From positions 3,720,001 to 3,784,000 of the forward strand of contig NZ_AP024525.1 of assembly GCF_020886775.1 (NCBI RefSeq): DNA of 64,000 nucleotides, in the 5' to 3' direction. The notes beneath the pieces were generated by a model. That model searched no databases and was not told where the DNA came from. It saw nothing but the letters and a program-made list of their open reading frames with translations. Every line of letters begins with the position of its first letter. Within the stretch, counting starts at the first letter, position 1. The DNA comes from Sinomonas cyclohexanicum (lineage in GTDB: Bacteria > Actinomycetota > Actinomycetes > Actinomycetales > Micrococcaceae). Shown piece after piece: positions 22,640-31,251 of the stretch. Both the position numbers and the translations under genes were made by a program.

Positions 22640-22656
22640 TTCTACATAGAGTAGAA
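22640..22656. promoter_or_regulatory. Inverted repeat TTCTAC-N5-GTAGAA
   Basis: This 17-bp palindrome lies in the AT-rich gap between the small membrane protein and the divergent MFS gene, and overlaps TAGAGT, a possible -10 box. It resembles an operator for a small dimeric repressor. No regulator gene is adjacent. Confidence 0.4.
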
Positions 22657-22755
22657 GTGTCTAAGGTCCCTGCTCGGATCCCGTGGATCCGGCTCAAGGA
22701 GCTGAGGGCCGTTCGTCCCGAGCGAATCCCCGGGGAACAGTCCTAGCATGCGAGG

Positions 22756-24054
22756 GTGGGCAGGTCCCAGACGAACGGCGGGCGCGGCCCTCGCGCCAGC
22801 ACCCCAGCGGCGGCCGGCGAGGCGACGCGGCGGCACCCGCGCGACATGGTGAGGGTACTCGGCGTGCGGAACTTCGCCTTCTTCTGGACGGGCCAGCTCG
22901 TGTCGGGGACCGGGACGTGGATGCAGACCGTCGCCATGGCCTGGCTCGTGCTCCAGATCAGCCACTCCCCCGGGATCCTGGGAACCGTGACGATGCTGCA
23001 GTTCCTGCCGATGATGCTGTTCACGCTGCCGGCGGGCGTCGTGGCCGATCGGGTCCCGAAGCGCAGGCTCCTGATCGCCGCGCAGAGCCTCGCGGCACTC
23101 CAGGCACTGGTGCTCGGCGTCCTCACCCTGCTCGGGACCCCGCAGATCTGGGAACTTGCCGTCCTGGCCTTCGTTCTGGGGCTCTCCAACGCGTTCAACA
23201 ACCCCGCGCAGCAGGCGTTCCTCCCCGAACTCGTGGGGCACGATCTCCTGCCCGACGCTGTGGTGCTGAACAGCCTCCAGTTCAACGGAACCCGCATGAT
23301 CGGGTTCGCCCTGGGCGGCCTCGCGCTCGCGCAGTTCTCGGCGGCGGCCGTGTTCTTCGCCAATGCGGCGAGCTTTGCCGCGTCGCTGGCAGCGCTTCTG
23401 CTCATGCGCCGCGCGGACCTCAACCGGCCCGTCGGGCAGCGCCCCGGGCAGCACGCCCTCGGGGAGGGTCTGGCCTACGCTTACCGCACGCCCGCGGTGG
23501 TGTTCGTCCTCGCCTCCCTGGCGGTCGTCGGGACCTTCGGCTTCCACTGGCCGGTGGCGGCGCCCCTCATGGCCCAGGACCTTCTCCACGTGGGGGCGAT
23601 CGGCTTCGGCGCTCTCATGGGGGCGTTCGGCGCGGGCTCGCTCATCGCGGGGGCGGGGCTCATGGCCACCGGACCCGGCGGACGACGCCGCATGGTTGCC
23701 GCCGCGGGAATCCTCGCCGTCGTCCTGATCGCCTTGGGCATCTCACGGTCGTATCCCGCAAGCCTCGCTCTCATGACGGTCGCGGGCATCGCCGGCACGG
23801 TGTACACGACCACGGCGAACAGCTCGCTGCAGGCGGTGGTGCCCGATCGGCTGCGCGGGCGCGTCATGAGCCTCTTCGTGCTGCTCATGGCCGGCACGAC
23901 CCCGGTGGGTGCCACTCTGCTGGGCTGGGGTGCCGACGCCTTCGGGATCTCGGCCACCACGATCGCCTTCGGCGCCGTCACGGCTGCCGGGCTTGCCGTC
24001 CTCGTGCTCCACCACCGGGCGGCGTCCCGGGGCACTCAACCGCCGGCCCCCTGA
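22756..24054 (+). CDS. MFS exporter (EntS/MFS_3-like)
   Basis: This 432-residue, 12-helix protein belongs to the MFS_3 group that includes enterobactin exporter EntS and many drug or metabolite exporters. FAFFWTGQLVSGTGTWMQTVAMAWLV spans the first helix region, GVVADRVPKRR is the helix 2-3 loop motif, and LNSLQFNGTRMIGFALGG the second-domain start. The GTG at 22756 starts a 30-residue polar leader before helix 1; no ribosome binding site precedes it, so the true start may be the GTG/ATG nearer the first helix. The substrate cannot be told. A transposon copy is inserted about 70 bp after its stop. Confidence 0.85.
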   Translation: MGRSQTNGGRGPRASTPAAAGEATRRHPRDMVRVLGVRNFAFFWTGQLVSGTGTWMQTVAMAWLVLQISHSPGILGTVTMLQFLPMMLFTLPAGVVADRVPKRRLLIAAQSLAALQALVLGVLTLLGTPQIWELAVLAFVLGLSNAFNNPAQQAFLPELVGHDLLPDAVVLNSLQFNGTRMIGFALGGLALAQFSAAAVFFANAASFAASLAALLLMRRADLNRPVGQRPGQHALGEGLAYAYRTPAVVFVLASLAVVGTFGFHWPVAAPLMAQDLLHVGAIGFGALMGAFGAGSLIAGAGLMATGPGGRRRMVAAAGILAVVLIALGISRSYPASLALMTVAGIAGTVYTTTANSSLQAVVPDRLRGRVMSLFVLLMAGTTPVGATLLGWGADAFGISATTIAFGAVTAAGLAVLVLHHRAASRGTQPPAP

Positions 24055-24106
24055 CCTCCCCCGGGATTCTGAGAGTCACCTCCCGGAGGGCACCTCCCGA
24101 GGGTCG
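24052..24106. repeat. 14-bp-period repeat array at the left side of IS110 copy 1
   Basis: The TGA of the exporter starts the array; GTCACCTCCCGGAG and GGCACCTCCCGAGG follow with 14-bp spacing and run up to a GC-rich 20-bp stretch before the insertion sequence. Confidence 0.55.
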
Positions 24107-24126
24107 GCGCCGCGCCGCGTTCTGGC

Positions 24127-24363
24127 GCGAAGGTTCGTGCGTGGCCGGTGGTTGCGCCGTGTGTGTGCGGGATGGATGCTGGGGGTGTCCGTCGCGGTCG
24201 ACCCCGAACCTTCTGTGGTGCCGGTGAGCCTGTCCTCCAGCATGGTGGCGGAGGGCCTCCGCGGGAACCGTGGATTGGTGCCTTTGAGCCCGAGCGTCAG
24301 ACTTCCGAATCTCTCCTGCCCTCCCCGCGGCGGACGCCATTCCGATCGGAAAGGAGCCAGGCG
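24127..24363 (+). ncRNA. Candidate bridge RNA region of the IS110 element
   Basis: In IS110-family elements a structured RNA from the non-coding end specifies target and donor DNA (known for IS621). This 237-bp region precedes the transposase ATG, has no open frame that looks coding, and is conserved in the second copy up to the IS256 insertion. It contains ACCTTCTG at 24208-24215, the reverse complement of CAGAAGGT in the right flank of both copies; that is what a right target guide would look like. The match is only 8 nt in a GC-rich repeat-rich genome, so this is a lead, not proof. Confidence 0.45.
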
Positions 24364-25602
24364 ATGGAACTCCTCCATCCCAGGTGCGCGGGAATCGACA
24401 TCTCCAAGCGGGACGCGAAGGTCTGCGTCCGCATCGCCGGGACGGGCCGCGCCAAGGCCGTCGAGACGGTCACGACATGGTCCTCCATGACCGGTCAGAT
24501 CCTGGCCCTGCGCGAACACCTCGCCCAGCAGCAGGTCACGTGCGTGGTCATGGAGGCCACCAGCGACTACTGGAAGCCGTTCTACTACCTCCTCGAGGAC
24601 CTGCCCGGGGTCGAGGTCATGCTGGTCAACGCCCGGCAGGTGAAGAACGTCCCGGGAAGGAAGACCGACGTGGCCGACGCGACCTGGCTGGCCCAGCTCG
24701 GCGCGCACGGGCTCGTGCGGGCCTCGCTCGTCCCCCCGGCCCCGATCCGCCAGCTGCGCGACCTGACCCGGACCCGCACCGCGATCACCCGCGACCGGGC
24801 CCGGGAGGCCCAGCGACTGGAGAAGCTCCTGGAGGACGCCGGGATCAAGCTCTCCTCCGTCGCCACGGACATCCTCGGGGTCTCCGGGCGGGCCATGCTC
24901 GAGGCCCTGATCACCGGCAACACCGACCCCGGGGCCATGGCGGAGCTGGCCAGGACCAGCCTCAGGCCCAAGATCCCAGCCCTGACCGAGGCCCTGACCG
25001 GCCGGTTCACCGCCCACCACGCCTTCCTGGCCCGGATCCACCTGGACCTGATCGACCAGCACACCGCCGCGATCGAGACCCTCACCGCCCAGATCGAGGC
25101 ACTCATGGAGCCCTTTCGCGGCTTCCACGACCTGATCACCACCATCCCGGGGATCAGCACCACGATCGCCGACGTCATCGTCGCCGAGACCGGCGCGGAC
25201 ATGTCCCGCTTCCCCACCGCCGAGCACCTGGCCTCCTGGGCCGGCACCGCCCCGGGGAACAACGAATCCGCCGGCAGGGTCAAGTCCTCCCGCACCCGCC
25301 CCGGCAACCCCTACCTCCTGGGAGCCCTGGGCATCTTCGCCATGGTCTGCGCGAACCACCCCGGCACCTACCTCCACGCCAAATACCGCCGCATCGCCGC
25401 CCGCCGCGGCCCGATGAGGGCCATCGTCGCACTCGAGCACACGCTCCTGGTCACAATCTGGCACATGGGCACCACCGGCACCCTCTACCAGGACCCCGGC
25501 CCCGACTACTACACCCGCAACCACCCCGACCGCGCCAAGAACCGCGCCATCCACCAGCTACAGGCCCTCGGATACAACGTCACCCTCGACCACGCCTCAT
25601 AA
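24364..25602 (+). CDS. IS110-family transposase, copy 1
   Basis: This 412-residue DEDD transposase carries the N-terminal RuvC-like domain starting AGIDISKRDAKVCVR (first Asp), then VVMEATSDYWKPFYYLL (Glu) and PGRKTDVADATWLAQL (the Asp pair), and a C-terminal Transposase_20 domain with TTIPGISTTIADVIVAE and the Ser-containing region SWAGTAPGNNESAGRV. The ATG at 24364 follows GGAAAGGAGCCAGGCG. The protein is the same length as the one at 39098, with no visible amino-acid difference. Confidence 0.95.
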   Translation: MELLHPRCAGIDISKRDAKVCVRIAGTGRAKAVETVTTWSSMTGQILALREHLAQQQVTCVVMEATSDYWKPFYYLLEDLPGVEVMLVNARQVKNVPGRKTDVADATWLAQLGAHGLVRASLVPPAPIRQLRDLTRTRTAITRDRAREAQRLEKLLEDAGIKLSSVATDILGVSGRAMLEALITGNTDPGAMAELARTSLRPKIPALTEALTGRFTAHHAFLARIHLDLIDQHTAAIETLTAQIEALMEPFRGFHDLITTIPGISTTIADVIVAETGADMSRFPTAEHLASWAGTAPGNNESAGRVKSSRTRPGNPYLLGALGIFAMVCANHPGTYLHAKYRRIAARRGPMRAIVALEHTLLVTIWHMGTTGTLYQDPGPDYYTRNHPDRAKNRAIHQLQALGYNVTLDHAS

Positions 25603-25632
25603 CCCAACGAGCACACCCCACCGGAACCTTCG

Positions 25633-25671
25633 CGTCAGAAGGTGACCCCCGGAAGGTGACTCCCAGACGGG
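25633..25671. repeat. 14-bp-period repeat array at the right side of IS110 copy 1
   Basis: GTCAGAAGGTGAC, CCCCGGAAGGTGAC and TCCCAGACGGG follow the insertion sequence directly. This array is the apparent target of the element. Confidence 0.65.
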
Positions 25672-25684
25672 CTGGGGGCTGCGG

Positions 25685-27547
25685 CTATGGCGAGGTCTTG
25701 AGGACCATCGCCGAGCCACCGCCTCGTCTCACGGGCTCGGCGGCGGCGAGCATCTGGCCGTTGGGCAGGAACTCGATGGCGGTCTCGGCGCCGATCTCGG
25801 CCGCCGAGGTGAACGCGTCGCCGGAGGGCTTCAGCACGTAGCCGTAGGGCGAAAGGCCCGTGCCGTACTTGTCGATGAACCCGGGCTCGGCCGTCACGTA
25901 CGCCTTTCCGGAGGAGTCCGCGAAGTTGCGGTCGGAGGCCCGCGGGGCCGCAAGGGCTTCCGGTGTGGTCATCCCCAGATCGACGCGGTTGACGATCGTC
26001 TGCAGCACGGTAGTGATGATCGTCGACCCGCCCGGCGAGCCGAGGGCGAGCCACGGCTTGCCCTCCTTGAGGATGATGGTCGGCGACATCGAGGACCGCG
26101 GCCGCTTGCCCGGCTCGATACGGTTCGGGTCGCTCGCGCTCCACACCGCGGAGAAGTCCGTGAGCTCGTTGTTCAGCAGGAATCCGCGTCCCGGGACCAC
26201 CATGCCGGAGCCGCCGGTCTGCTCGATCGTGAGCGTGTACTCGACCACGTTGCCCCACTTGTCCGCAACGCTGAGGTTGGTCGTCGAGATGTTCTCGGTG
26301 TCCTTCTTCTCCGCGAGCGGGGCAGCGGATGCCGGGCACACGCCGTCGTAATTCGTGACGTCACCGGCGGGGTACGGGGTCGCAGCCGCGTGCAGCGGGT
26401 CGATCAGGCACGCGCGCTCCTTGCCGAAGACCGGGTCGAGGAGGGCGTTCTGGGGCACGTTGACGAAGTCCGGGTCCCCCACATACTTCCCCCGGTCCGC
26501 GAACGCGAGCGCGCTGGCCGAGAGGTAGTGGTGGAGTGCGTCCGGCACCGTCATCGAGGACAGGTTGAACGGCTCGAGGATGTTCAGCGCCTCGCCGATG
26601 GTCGTCCCGCCGGAGCTCGACGGCGCCTTGCCGTACACGTCGTAGCCGCGGTAGTTCACGTGCGTCGGAGCCTGGTCGAGCGCGGTGTAGGCGGCGAGGT
26701 CCGCCGTTGTCATGCTCCCTGCGGGCACGGGCAGCGTGGTGGTCGCCGTCTTGGGCGGGTTCTGCACGGTCGCGGCGATCTCCGAGGCGAGCTGGCCGGA
26801 GTAGAAGCCCGCCGGGCCCTCCTTGGAGAGCATCCGGTAGGTCGCTGCGAGGTCGTGGTTCTGGAAGATGCTCCCGACCTTGGGAGCGTCGCCGCCGGGG
26901 AGGAAGAGGTTGCTGGTGGCGGGGAACGCCTCGAAGCGCGCCTTGTTGTCGAGGGTCTGCTGCCGGAACGTCTCGTCCACCACGAACCCGCGGTCCGCGA
27001 CCTTCGTCGCGGGCCTGAGCGCCTCGCCCAGGCTGAGCGTGCCCCAGCGGTCCAGGGCCCGCTGCCACGTGGCGAGCGTCCCCGGGACGCCGACGGACAC
27101 GCCGGAGGTGACGAGCTCGGGAGTGAAGTTGTAGGGCTTGCCCGTGGCGGGATCGATGAATGCGTCGTGCTTGATGCCCGCCGGCGCGGTCTCACGGCCG
27201 TCGATCGTGGAGACCTTGCCGCTCTTCGCGTCGTAGTACACGAAGTACCCGCCGCCGCCCACCCCGGCGCTGTACGGCTCGGTGACGCCGAGGGTCGCGG
27301 CGGCGGCCACCGCGGCGTCGACGGCGTTGCCGCCCTTGCGGAGCACCTCGAGCGCGGCGGCCGAGGCCTCCGGGTCCACGGTGCTCACGGCGCCGCCGTA
27401 CCCCGTCGCGGTCGGGGTCTTGTCGACAGCGCGGGGATCGGCGGACACGGGGCCGGCCGCCACCGCTCCCCCGGCGAAGGCCAAGGCCAGGGCCGCCCCC
27501 GCGGCAACCACCCGGCGTCGTGCGTCTAGCCATTGCGAGTGAAACAT
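25685..27547 (-). CDS. ggt: Secreted gamma-glutamyltransferase
   Basis: This 620-residue Ntn-hydrolase precursor transfers or hydrolyses gamma-glutamyl groups outside the cell. A signal peptide is visible (RRR then VVAAGAALALAFAGGAVAA, cleavage near residue 36). The large subunit runs to the autocatalytic Thr422 in ISTTNLSVADKWGN, where the small subunit begins; GKRPRSSMSPTIIL and LGSPGGSTIITTV are the conserved small-subunit substrate loops. The usual TTH is TTN here. It lies 3.6 kb from the 5-oxoproline regulon; gamma-glutamyl compounds are one biological source of 5-oxoproline, so a functional link is possible but unproven. It is divergent from glutathione peroxidase. Confidence 0.93.
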   Translation of the reverse strand: MFHSQWLDARRRVVAAGAALALAFAGGAVAAGPVSADPRAVDKTPTATGYGGAVSTVDPEASAAALEVLRKGGNAVDAAVAAAATLGVTEPYSAGVGGGGYFVYYDAKSGKVSTIDGRETAPAGIKHDAFIDPATGKPYNFTPELVTSGVSVGVPGTLATWQRALDRWGTLSLGEALRPATKVADRGFVVDETFRQQTLDNKARFEAFPATSNLFLPGGDAPKVGSIFQNHDLAATYRMLSKEGPAGFYSGQLASEIAATVQNPPKTATTTLPVPAGSMTTADLAAYTALDQAPTHVNYRGYDVYGKAPSSSGGTTIGEALNILEPFNLSSMTVPDALHHYLSASALAFADRGKYVGDPDFVNVPQNALLDPVFGKERACLIDPLHAAATPYPAGDVTNYDGVCPASAAPLAEKKDTENISTTNLSVADKWGNVVEYTLTIEQTGGSGMVVPGRGFLLNNELTDFSAVWSASDPNRIEPGKRPRSSMSPTIILKEGKPWLALGSPGGSTIITTVLQTIVNRVDLGMTTPEALAAPRASDRNFADSSGKAYVTAEPGFIDKYGTGLSPYGYVLKPSGDAFTSAAEIGAETAIEFLPNGQMLAAAEPVRRGGGSAMVLKTSP

Positions 27548-27667
27548 AGAACCTCCCGAGACTCACAGGTGCGGCCCACGCTAGAGTCACCCTCCGACAA
27601 TCGAACAGGCCGGGCTGAACCTCCGTGCGCCATTCTTCGTTGTCTCTCTAGGGAGAGGGTGGAATCC

Positions 27668-28156
27668 ATGGATCTCGACGAAATTTCTGTCACAACCCTT
27701 GACGAACGTGTCACCACGTTCGGAGAGTGGGCGGGGAAGGTCCGCCTCGTGGTCAATGTGGCAAGCAGGTGCGGCCTCGCGCCGCAGTACAAGGCGCTCG
27801 AGGAACTCCAGGAGACGTACGGCCCGCGCGGCTTCACCGTCCTGGCCTTCCCGAGCAACCAGTTCCTCCAGGAGTACCGGGACGCGGACCGCATCGCCGA
27901 ATACTGCTCAACGACCTGGGGCATCACGTTCCCCGTGATGGCCAAGGTATGGGTCAACGGCCGCGGCGCGCACCCGCTCTACCGCGAGCTGACCAAGACC
28001 GCGGACGCCTCGGGCAAGGCCGGCCGCATCCAGTGGAACTTCGAGAAGTTCCTCGTCATGCCAGACAGCGCCGTGCACCGCTTCCGCCCCCATACCCTCC
28101 CGGACGACCCCGCGATCGTGGCGCTCATCGAGAGCGCGCTGACCGGGGTGCGCTGA
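27668..28156 (+). CDS. Glutathione peroxidase-family protein
   Basis: This 162-residue thioredoxin-fold peroxidase has the peroxidatic Cys35 in NVASRCGLAPQYKAL, the FPSNQF motif near residue 60 and WNFEKFLV near 118. Bacterial members mostly use thioredoxin rather than glutathione, so the natural reductant is uncertain; actinobacteria generally make mycothiol. The ATG at 27668 is used, although the frame is open upstream. It is divergent from ggt. Confidence 0.9.
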   Translation: MDLDEISVTTLDERVTTFGEWAGKVRLVVNVASRCGLAPQYKALEELQETYGPRGFTVLAFPSNQFLQEYRDADRIAEYCSTTWGITFPVMAKVWVNGRGAHPLYRELTKTADASGKAGRIQWNFEKFLVMPDSAVHRFRPHTLPDDPAIVALIESALTGVR

Positions 28157-28261
28157 GATCTCGTTCACGGGGACACGCACGTGTACCGGCGCGAGGACGG
28201 GAGATGGCGGATCGTGCACCGCCACGCCGACCGGCCGCCCGCCCCCGACGCCGCCCCCTAG
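28157..28261 (+). pseudogene. C-terminal remnant of an NTF2/SnoaL-like protein
   Basis: Directly after the peroxidase stop, an open frame without a start reads THVYRREDGRWRIVHRHADR, then a Pro/Ala tail and TAG at 28259. This is the final strand and tail of SnoaL-like/DUF4440 proteins. The preceding 100 residues of that fold are absent, so it is a deletion remnant. Confidence 0.65.
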
Positions 28262-28296
28262 CCCGTTCGCCCCTGCGCCCCCACGACTGCGCGCGA

Positions 28297-29364
28297 CTAT
28301 ACGACGTCGATGAGCACCTTGCCCACGGTGCCGGCCTCGACAGCGTCGTGCGCCGCCGCCGTTCTGGCGAGCGGGAAGCGCGTGAGCGGCAGGCCGTGCT
28401 CCTCGCCCACCCGCAGCGCGCCGTCGGCGAGGGCCGCGCCGACGGCGGCGACGGCGTCGTGCTTCTCGGCGTCCGTGACGGTGTAGGTGAGGAGGAACTG
28501 GAGCCGGATGTTGAGGCCCATGGCGGCGCGAACGGGGAACGCGATGGTCTCGTCGCCGGTGCCGGCGTAGATCGAGATGGTCCCGCCGCGCGCCACGGCC
28601 TTGAGGTCCGTGCCGATGTTCGCCGCGGCGTTGACGTCCACGATCACGTCCGCGCCGCGCGGGGCAACCCGCCGCACCTCGGCGGCGACGTCCTGCTCCC
28701 GGTAGTTGACAACGACGCCGGCACCCGCCGCGCGCGCGAGCGCAGCCTTCGCGCTGCTGCTCACCGTCGCGACGACTTGGGCGCCGGCCCAGCGGGCCAG
28801 CTGGATCGCGGCGTGGCCCACGGCGCCGGCGCCGCCCGTGACCAGGACCGTCTTGCCGGCGAGCGCGCCGGGGGCGAGGCGGGCCGGGCCGTGGTCGCTC
28901 GCGGTGAGGGCGCGGTGGGCCGTGAGGGCGGGGATGCCGAGCGACGCGCCGGTCTCGAACGACTCGCCGTCCGGGAGCGGCTGGGCCTTCTCTGCGGGGA
29001 TGATGACGTATTCCTGGGCCGTCCCCTCGGTGCCGCCGAACGCGACGTCCCAGAGCCAGACCTGCTGCCCCGGTTCGAGGCCCGCCACCCCCGGCCCGAC
29101 GGCGTCGACCGTTCCGGCCCCGTCCTGCCCGGGCACGTGCCAGCCCTCGAGCGCGCCAGGGTACGTGCCGCCGGCCCGGGCCTTCCAGTCCGTGGGGTTG
29201 ACGCCGGCCACCGCGATGCGCACCCGGACCTGACCCTCGCCGGGCTCGGCGAGCTCGCGATCCTTCAGCGTCAGGACCGAGGACGGGCCCGTCTCGTGGT
29301 ATTGGATCGCGCGGTAGGTGGAGGGGGCGCTGGGGGCGGCAGAGGTGCTGGAGGTGTCAGCCAT
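28297..29364 (-). CDS. Zinc-independent quinone oxidoreductase (MDR family)
   Basis: This 355-residue medium-chain reductase has the N-terminal GroES-like domain (RIAVAGVNPTDWKARAG, then PGQDGAGTVDAVGPGV) and a nucleotide-binding domain with VLVTGGAGAVGHAAIQLARWAG (AxxGxxG type). Zinc-binding Cys residues of alcohol dehydrogenases are absent, so it is a QOR/crotonyl-CoA-reductase-like NADPH:quinone reductase. The ATG at 29364 has GGAGGA 7 nt upstream. The physiological substrate is unknown. Confidence 0.88.
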   Translation of the reverse strand: MADTSSTSAAPSAPSTYRAIQYHETGPSSVLTLKDRELAEPGEGQVRVRIAVAGVNPTDWKARAGGTYPGALEGWHVPGQDGAGTVDAVGPGVAGLEPGQQVWLWDVAFGGTEGTAQEYVIIPAEKAQPLPDGESFETGASLGIPALTAHRALTASDHGPARLAPGALAGKTVLVTGGAGAVGHAAIQLARWAGAQVVATVSSSAKAALARAAGAGVVVNYREQDVAAEVRRVAPRGADVIVDVNAAANIGTDLKAVARGGTISIYAGTGDETIAFPVRAAMGLNIRLQFLLTYTVTDAEKHDAVAAVGAALADGALRVGEEHGLPLTRFPLARTAAAHDAVEAGTVGKVLIDVV

Positions 29365-29387
29365 GCACCCATCCTCCCCCACGCCTG

Positions 29388-29579
29388 GAGGTCACGTCGT
29401 GAAGGGCACCCCCTGGGGCCAGCTTCTGAGAGTCACACCCCGGAAGTCAGGTCCCGCTGGTGGCGGGCTCTCGCACGACGCCAGCCACTCGCCGTCGTGC
29501 GCTTCTCACCCGCGTGCCCCACACGACCCACGGGACACGACCCCCGGGATGTGCCCTCCAGAAGGTGACTCCCAGACGG
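29388..29579. repeat. Intergenic repeat cluster: two 14-bp-period arrays around a CGCACGACG hairpin
   Basis: 29388-29450 holds forward units (GTCACGTCGTGAAG, GGCACCCCCTGGGG, CCAGCTTCTGAGAG, TCACACCCCGGAAG). 29472-29501 is a hairpin with arms CGCACGACG and CGTCGTGCG. 29515-29579 holds reverse units (CCACGGGACACGAC, CCCCGGGATGTGCC, CTCCAGAAGGTGAC, TCCCAGACGG). The whole 234-bp gap between the convergent-side ends of the quinone reductase and murA-like genes is made of repeats; no gene is seen. Confidence 0.7.
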
Positions 29580-29598
29580 ACGGGCGCCGAGTCGGGAG

Positions 29599-31140
29599 TC
29601 AGTCCTGGAAGTACTCGATCTTCGCGCCGATCGAGTTGAGCCGCTCGGCAAGGTCCTGGTATCCGCGCTCGATCACGTAGATGTTGCGCAGCTCGCTCGT
29701 GCCGCGCGCTGCGAGCATGGCCAGCAGGATGCATGCCGCGGGGCGAAGAGCCGGCGGGCACCCCACCTCGGCCGCGCGCCACTTGGTGGGCCCGTTGACG
29801 TAGATGCGGTGCGGATCGAGGAGCTGCACGTTCGCGCCGAGCCTGTTGAGCTCCGTGAGGTAGATGGCGCGGTTCTCGTAGACCCAGTCATGGATCATCG
29901 TCTGCCCGGTGGCGTTCGCGGCGATGACCGCGAAGAACGGCAGGTTGTCGATGTTCAGGCCAGGGAAGGGCATGGGGTGGATCTTGTCCGCCGGGGCGTG
30001 CAGCTCGGACGGGACCACGGTCACGTCCACGAGACGGGTCTGGCCATTGCGGGCGGTGTACTCGCTGGAGACCTCGAGCTGCTGCCCCATCGTGGCGAGT
30101 GTCGCGAGCTCAATCTCCATGAACTCGATCGGCACGCGGCGCACCGTGATCTGCGAGTTCGTGACGATCCCGGCGGTGATGAGGCTCATCGCCTCGATCG
30201 GGTCCTCGCTGGGCCAGTAGTCGATGTCGACGTCGATGCGCGCCTTGCCGCGGATGCGCAGCGTGGTGGTCCCGACCCCGTCGATCTGCACCCCGAGGCC
30301 CTCGAGGTAGAAGCACAGGTCCTGGACCATGTAGTTCGGGGACGCGTTGCGGATCACGGTGACGCCCTCGCGGTGGGCTGCAGCCATGATCGCGTTCTCG
30401 GTGACCGTGTCGCCGCGCTCGGTCAGGACGAAGGAGCGGTCCGCGACGTCGGCCTCGGGGGCGCGGACGGTGTAGAAGCCGGCGGTGGCCTCCACCTCGA
30501 GGCCGAACTGCCGAAGGGCCTGCATGTGCGGATCGACGGTGCGGGTGCCGAGATCGCAGCCGCCGGCGTACGGGAGGCGGTACTCGTCGCGCTCGTCGAG
30601 GAGCGGGCCGAGGAGCATGATGACGCTGCGGGTGCGGCGGGCGGCCTCGACGTCCATCGAGTCCAGGTCCAGGGCGGCGGGGCGGCGGATCTGCAGATCG
30701 CGGGGCTGCTCGCCGTGCTCGGCCGGGAGCCACGTGCACTCGACGCCGATCGAGGTCAGGACCTCGACGATCCGGTTGACCTCCTCGATGCGCGCGAGCC
30801 GCCGCAGCGTGGTGGTGCCGCGGTTGAGCAGGGACGCGCACAGGAGCGCGACGCCGGCGTTCTTGGACGTGTTGACGTCCACGGACCCCGAGAGCCGGTG
30901 CCCGCCCTCGACCCGCAGATGGGTCATCTTGGGGGCGCCGATGTTGACGATCCGCTGGCCGAGGATGTCCTCGATCCGCTGGATCATCTTGAGGCTGAGG
31001 TTCTGCTTGCCCTGTTCCATGCGCGCGACGGCGCTCTGGCTGGTTCCCAGCTCGGAGGCGAGCTGGCCCTGGGTCCAGCCCCGATGGGAGCGGACCTCGC
31101 GCAGGAGGACGCCGACGGTTTCAGCAGTCTGTTGTGCCAT
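29599..31140 (-). CDS. MurA-like enolpyruvyl transferase with an N-terminal XRE helix-turn-helix
   Basis: This 513-residue protein fuses an XRE-type HTH (residues about 10-60: LREVRSHRGWTQGQLASELG, then TSQSAVARMEQGKQNLSL) to an EPSP-synthase-fold domain (72-510) of the UDP-GlcNAc 1-carboxyvinyltransferase type. MurA active-site features remain: Lys93-Asn94 in TSKNAGVALL and Cys195 in YAGGCDLGTRTVDPH, the residue attacked by fosfomycin. It may catalyse the first committed step of peptidoglycan synthesis, or serve as a ligand-sensing regulator. The ATG at 31140 lacks a Shine-Dalgarno sequence and is probably near the transcription start. Similar fusions occur in other Actinobacteria. Confidence 0.85.
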   Translation of the reverse strand: MAQQTAETVGVLLREVRSHRGWTQGQLASELGTSQSAVARMEQGKQNLSLKMIQRIEDILGQRIVNIGAPKMTHLRVEGGHRLSGSVDVNTSKNAGVALLCASLLNRGTTTLRRLARIEEVNRIVEVLTSIGVECTWLPAEHGEQPRDLQIRRPAALDLDSMDVEAARRTRSVIMLLGPLLDERDEYRLPYAGGCDLGTRTVDPHMQALRQFGLEVEATAGFYTVRAPEADVADRSFVLTERGDTVTENAIMAAAHREGVTVIRNASPNYMVQDLCFYLEGLGVQIDGVGTTTLRIRGKARIDVDIDYWPSEDPIEAMSLITAGIVTNSQITVRRVPIEFMEIELATLATMGQQLEVSSEYTARNGQTRLVDVTVVPSELHAPADKIHPMPFPGLNIDNLPFFAVIAANATGQTMIHDWVYENRAIYLTELNRLGANVQLLDPHRIYVNGPTKWRAAEVGCPPALRPAACILLAMLAARGTSELRNIYVIERGYQDLAERLNSIGAKIEYFQD

Positions 31141-31251
31141 AGGCACGAAAATATCACAGATGCTATAAGCGACTCGAATTCAAGCGCTTACATACCCGTC
31201 GCCGCCGGACCGACCGGCCGGTAACCCAAGACTCATGAGATAACCCTGTGG

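Larger units (their letters stand above)
24127..25631 (+). mobile_element. IS110-family insertion sequence, intact copy
   Basis: Bounds come from comparing this copy with the one at 35735-40365: similarity begins at GCGAAGGTTC and ends at GAACCTTC, which with the adjacent GC form short inverted ends. There are no long terminal inverted repeats, as usual for IS110. It contains 237 bp of non-coding 5' sequence and one transposase gene. The right flank (GTCAGAAGGTGACC) is a unit of the 14-bp intergenic repeat, and the second copy has the same right flank. A GC dinucleotide lies on both sides and may be the recombination core. Confidence 0.85.

Noticed and set aside
24076-25554. 492-codon minus-strand open frame over the IS110 transposase (also at 38993-40288)
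   Set aside because: It is duplicated only because the insertion sequence is; Gly/Asp/Val-rich shadow of the transposase, no family match.
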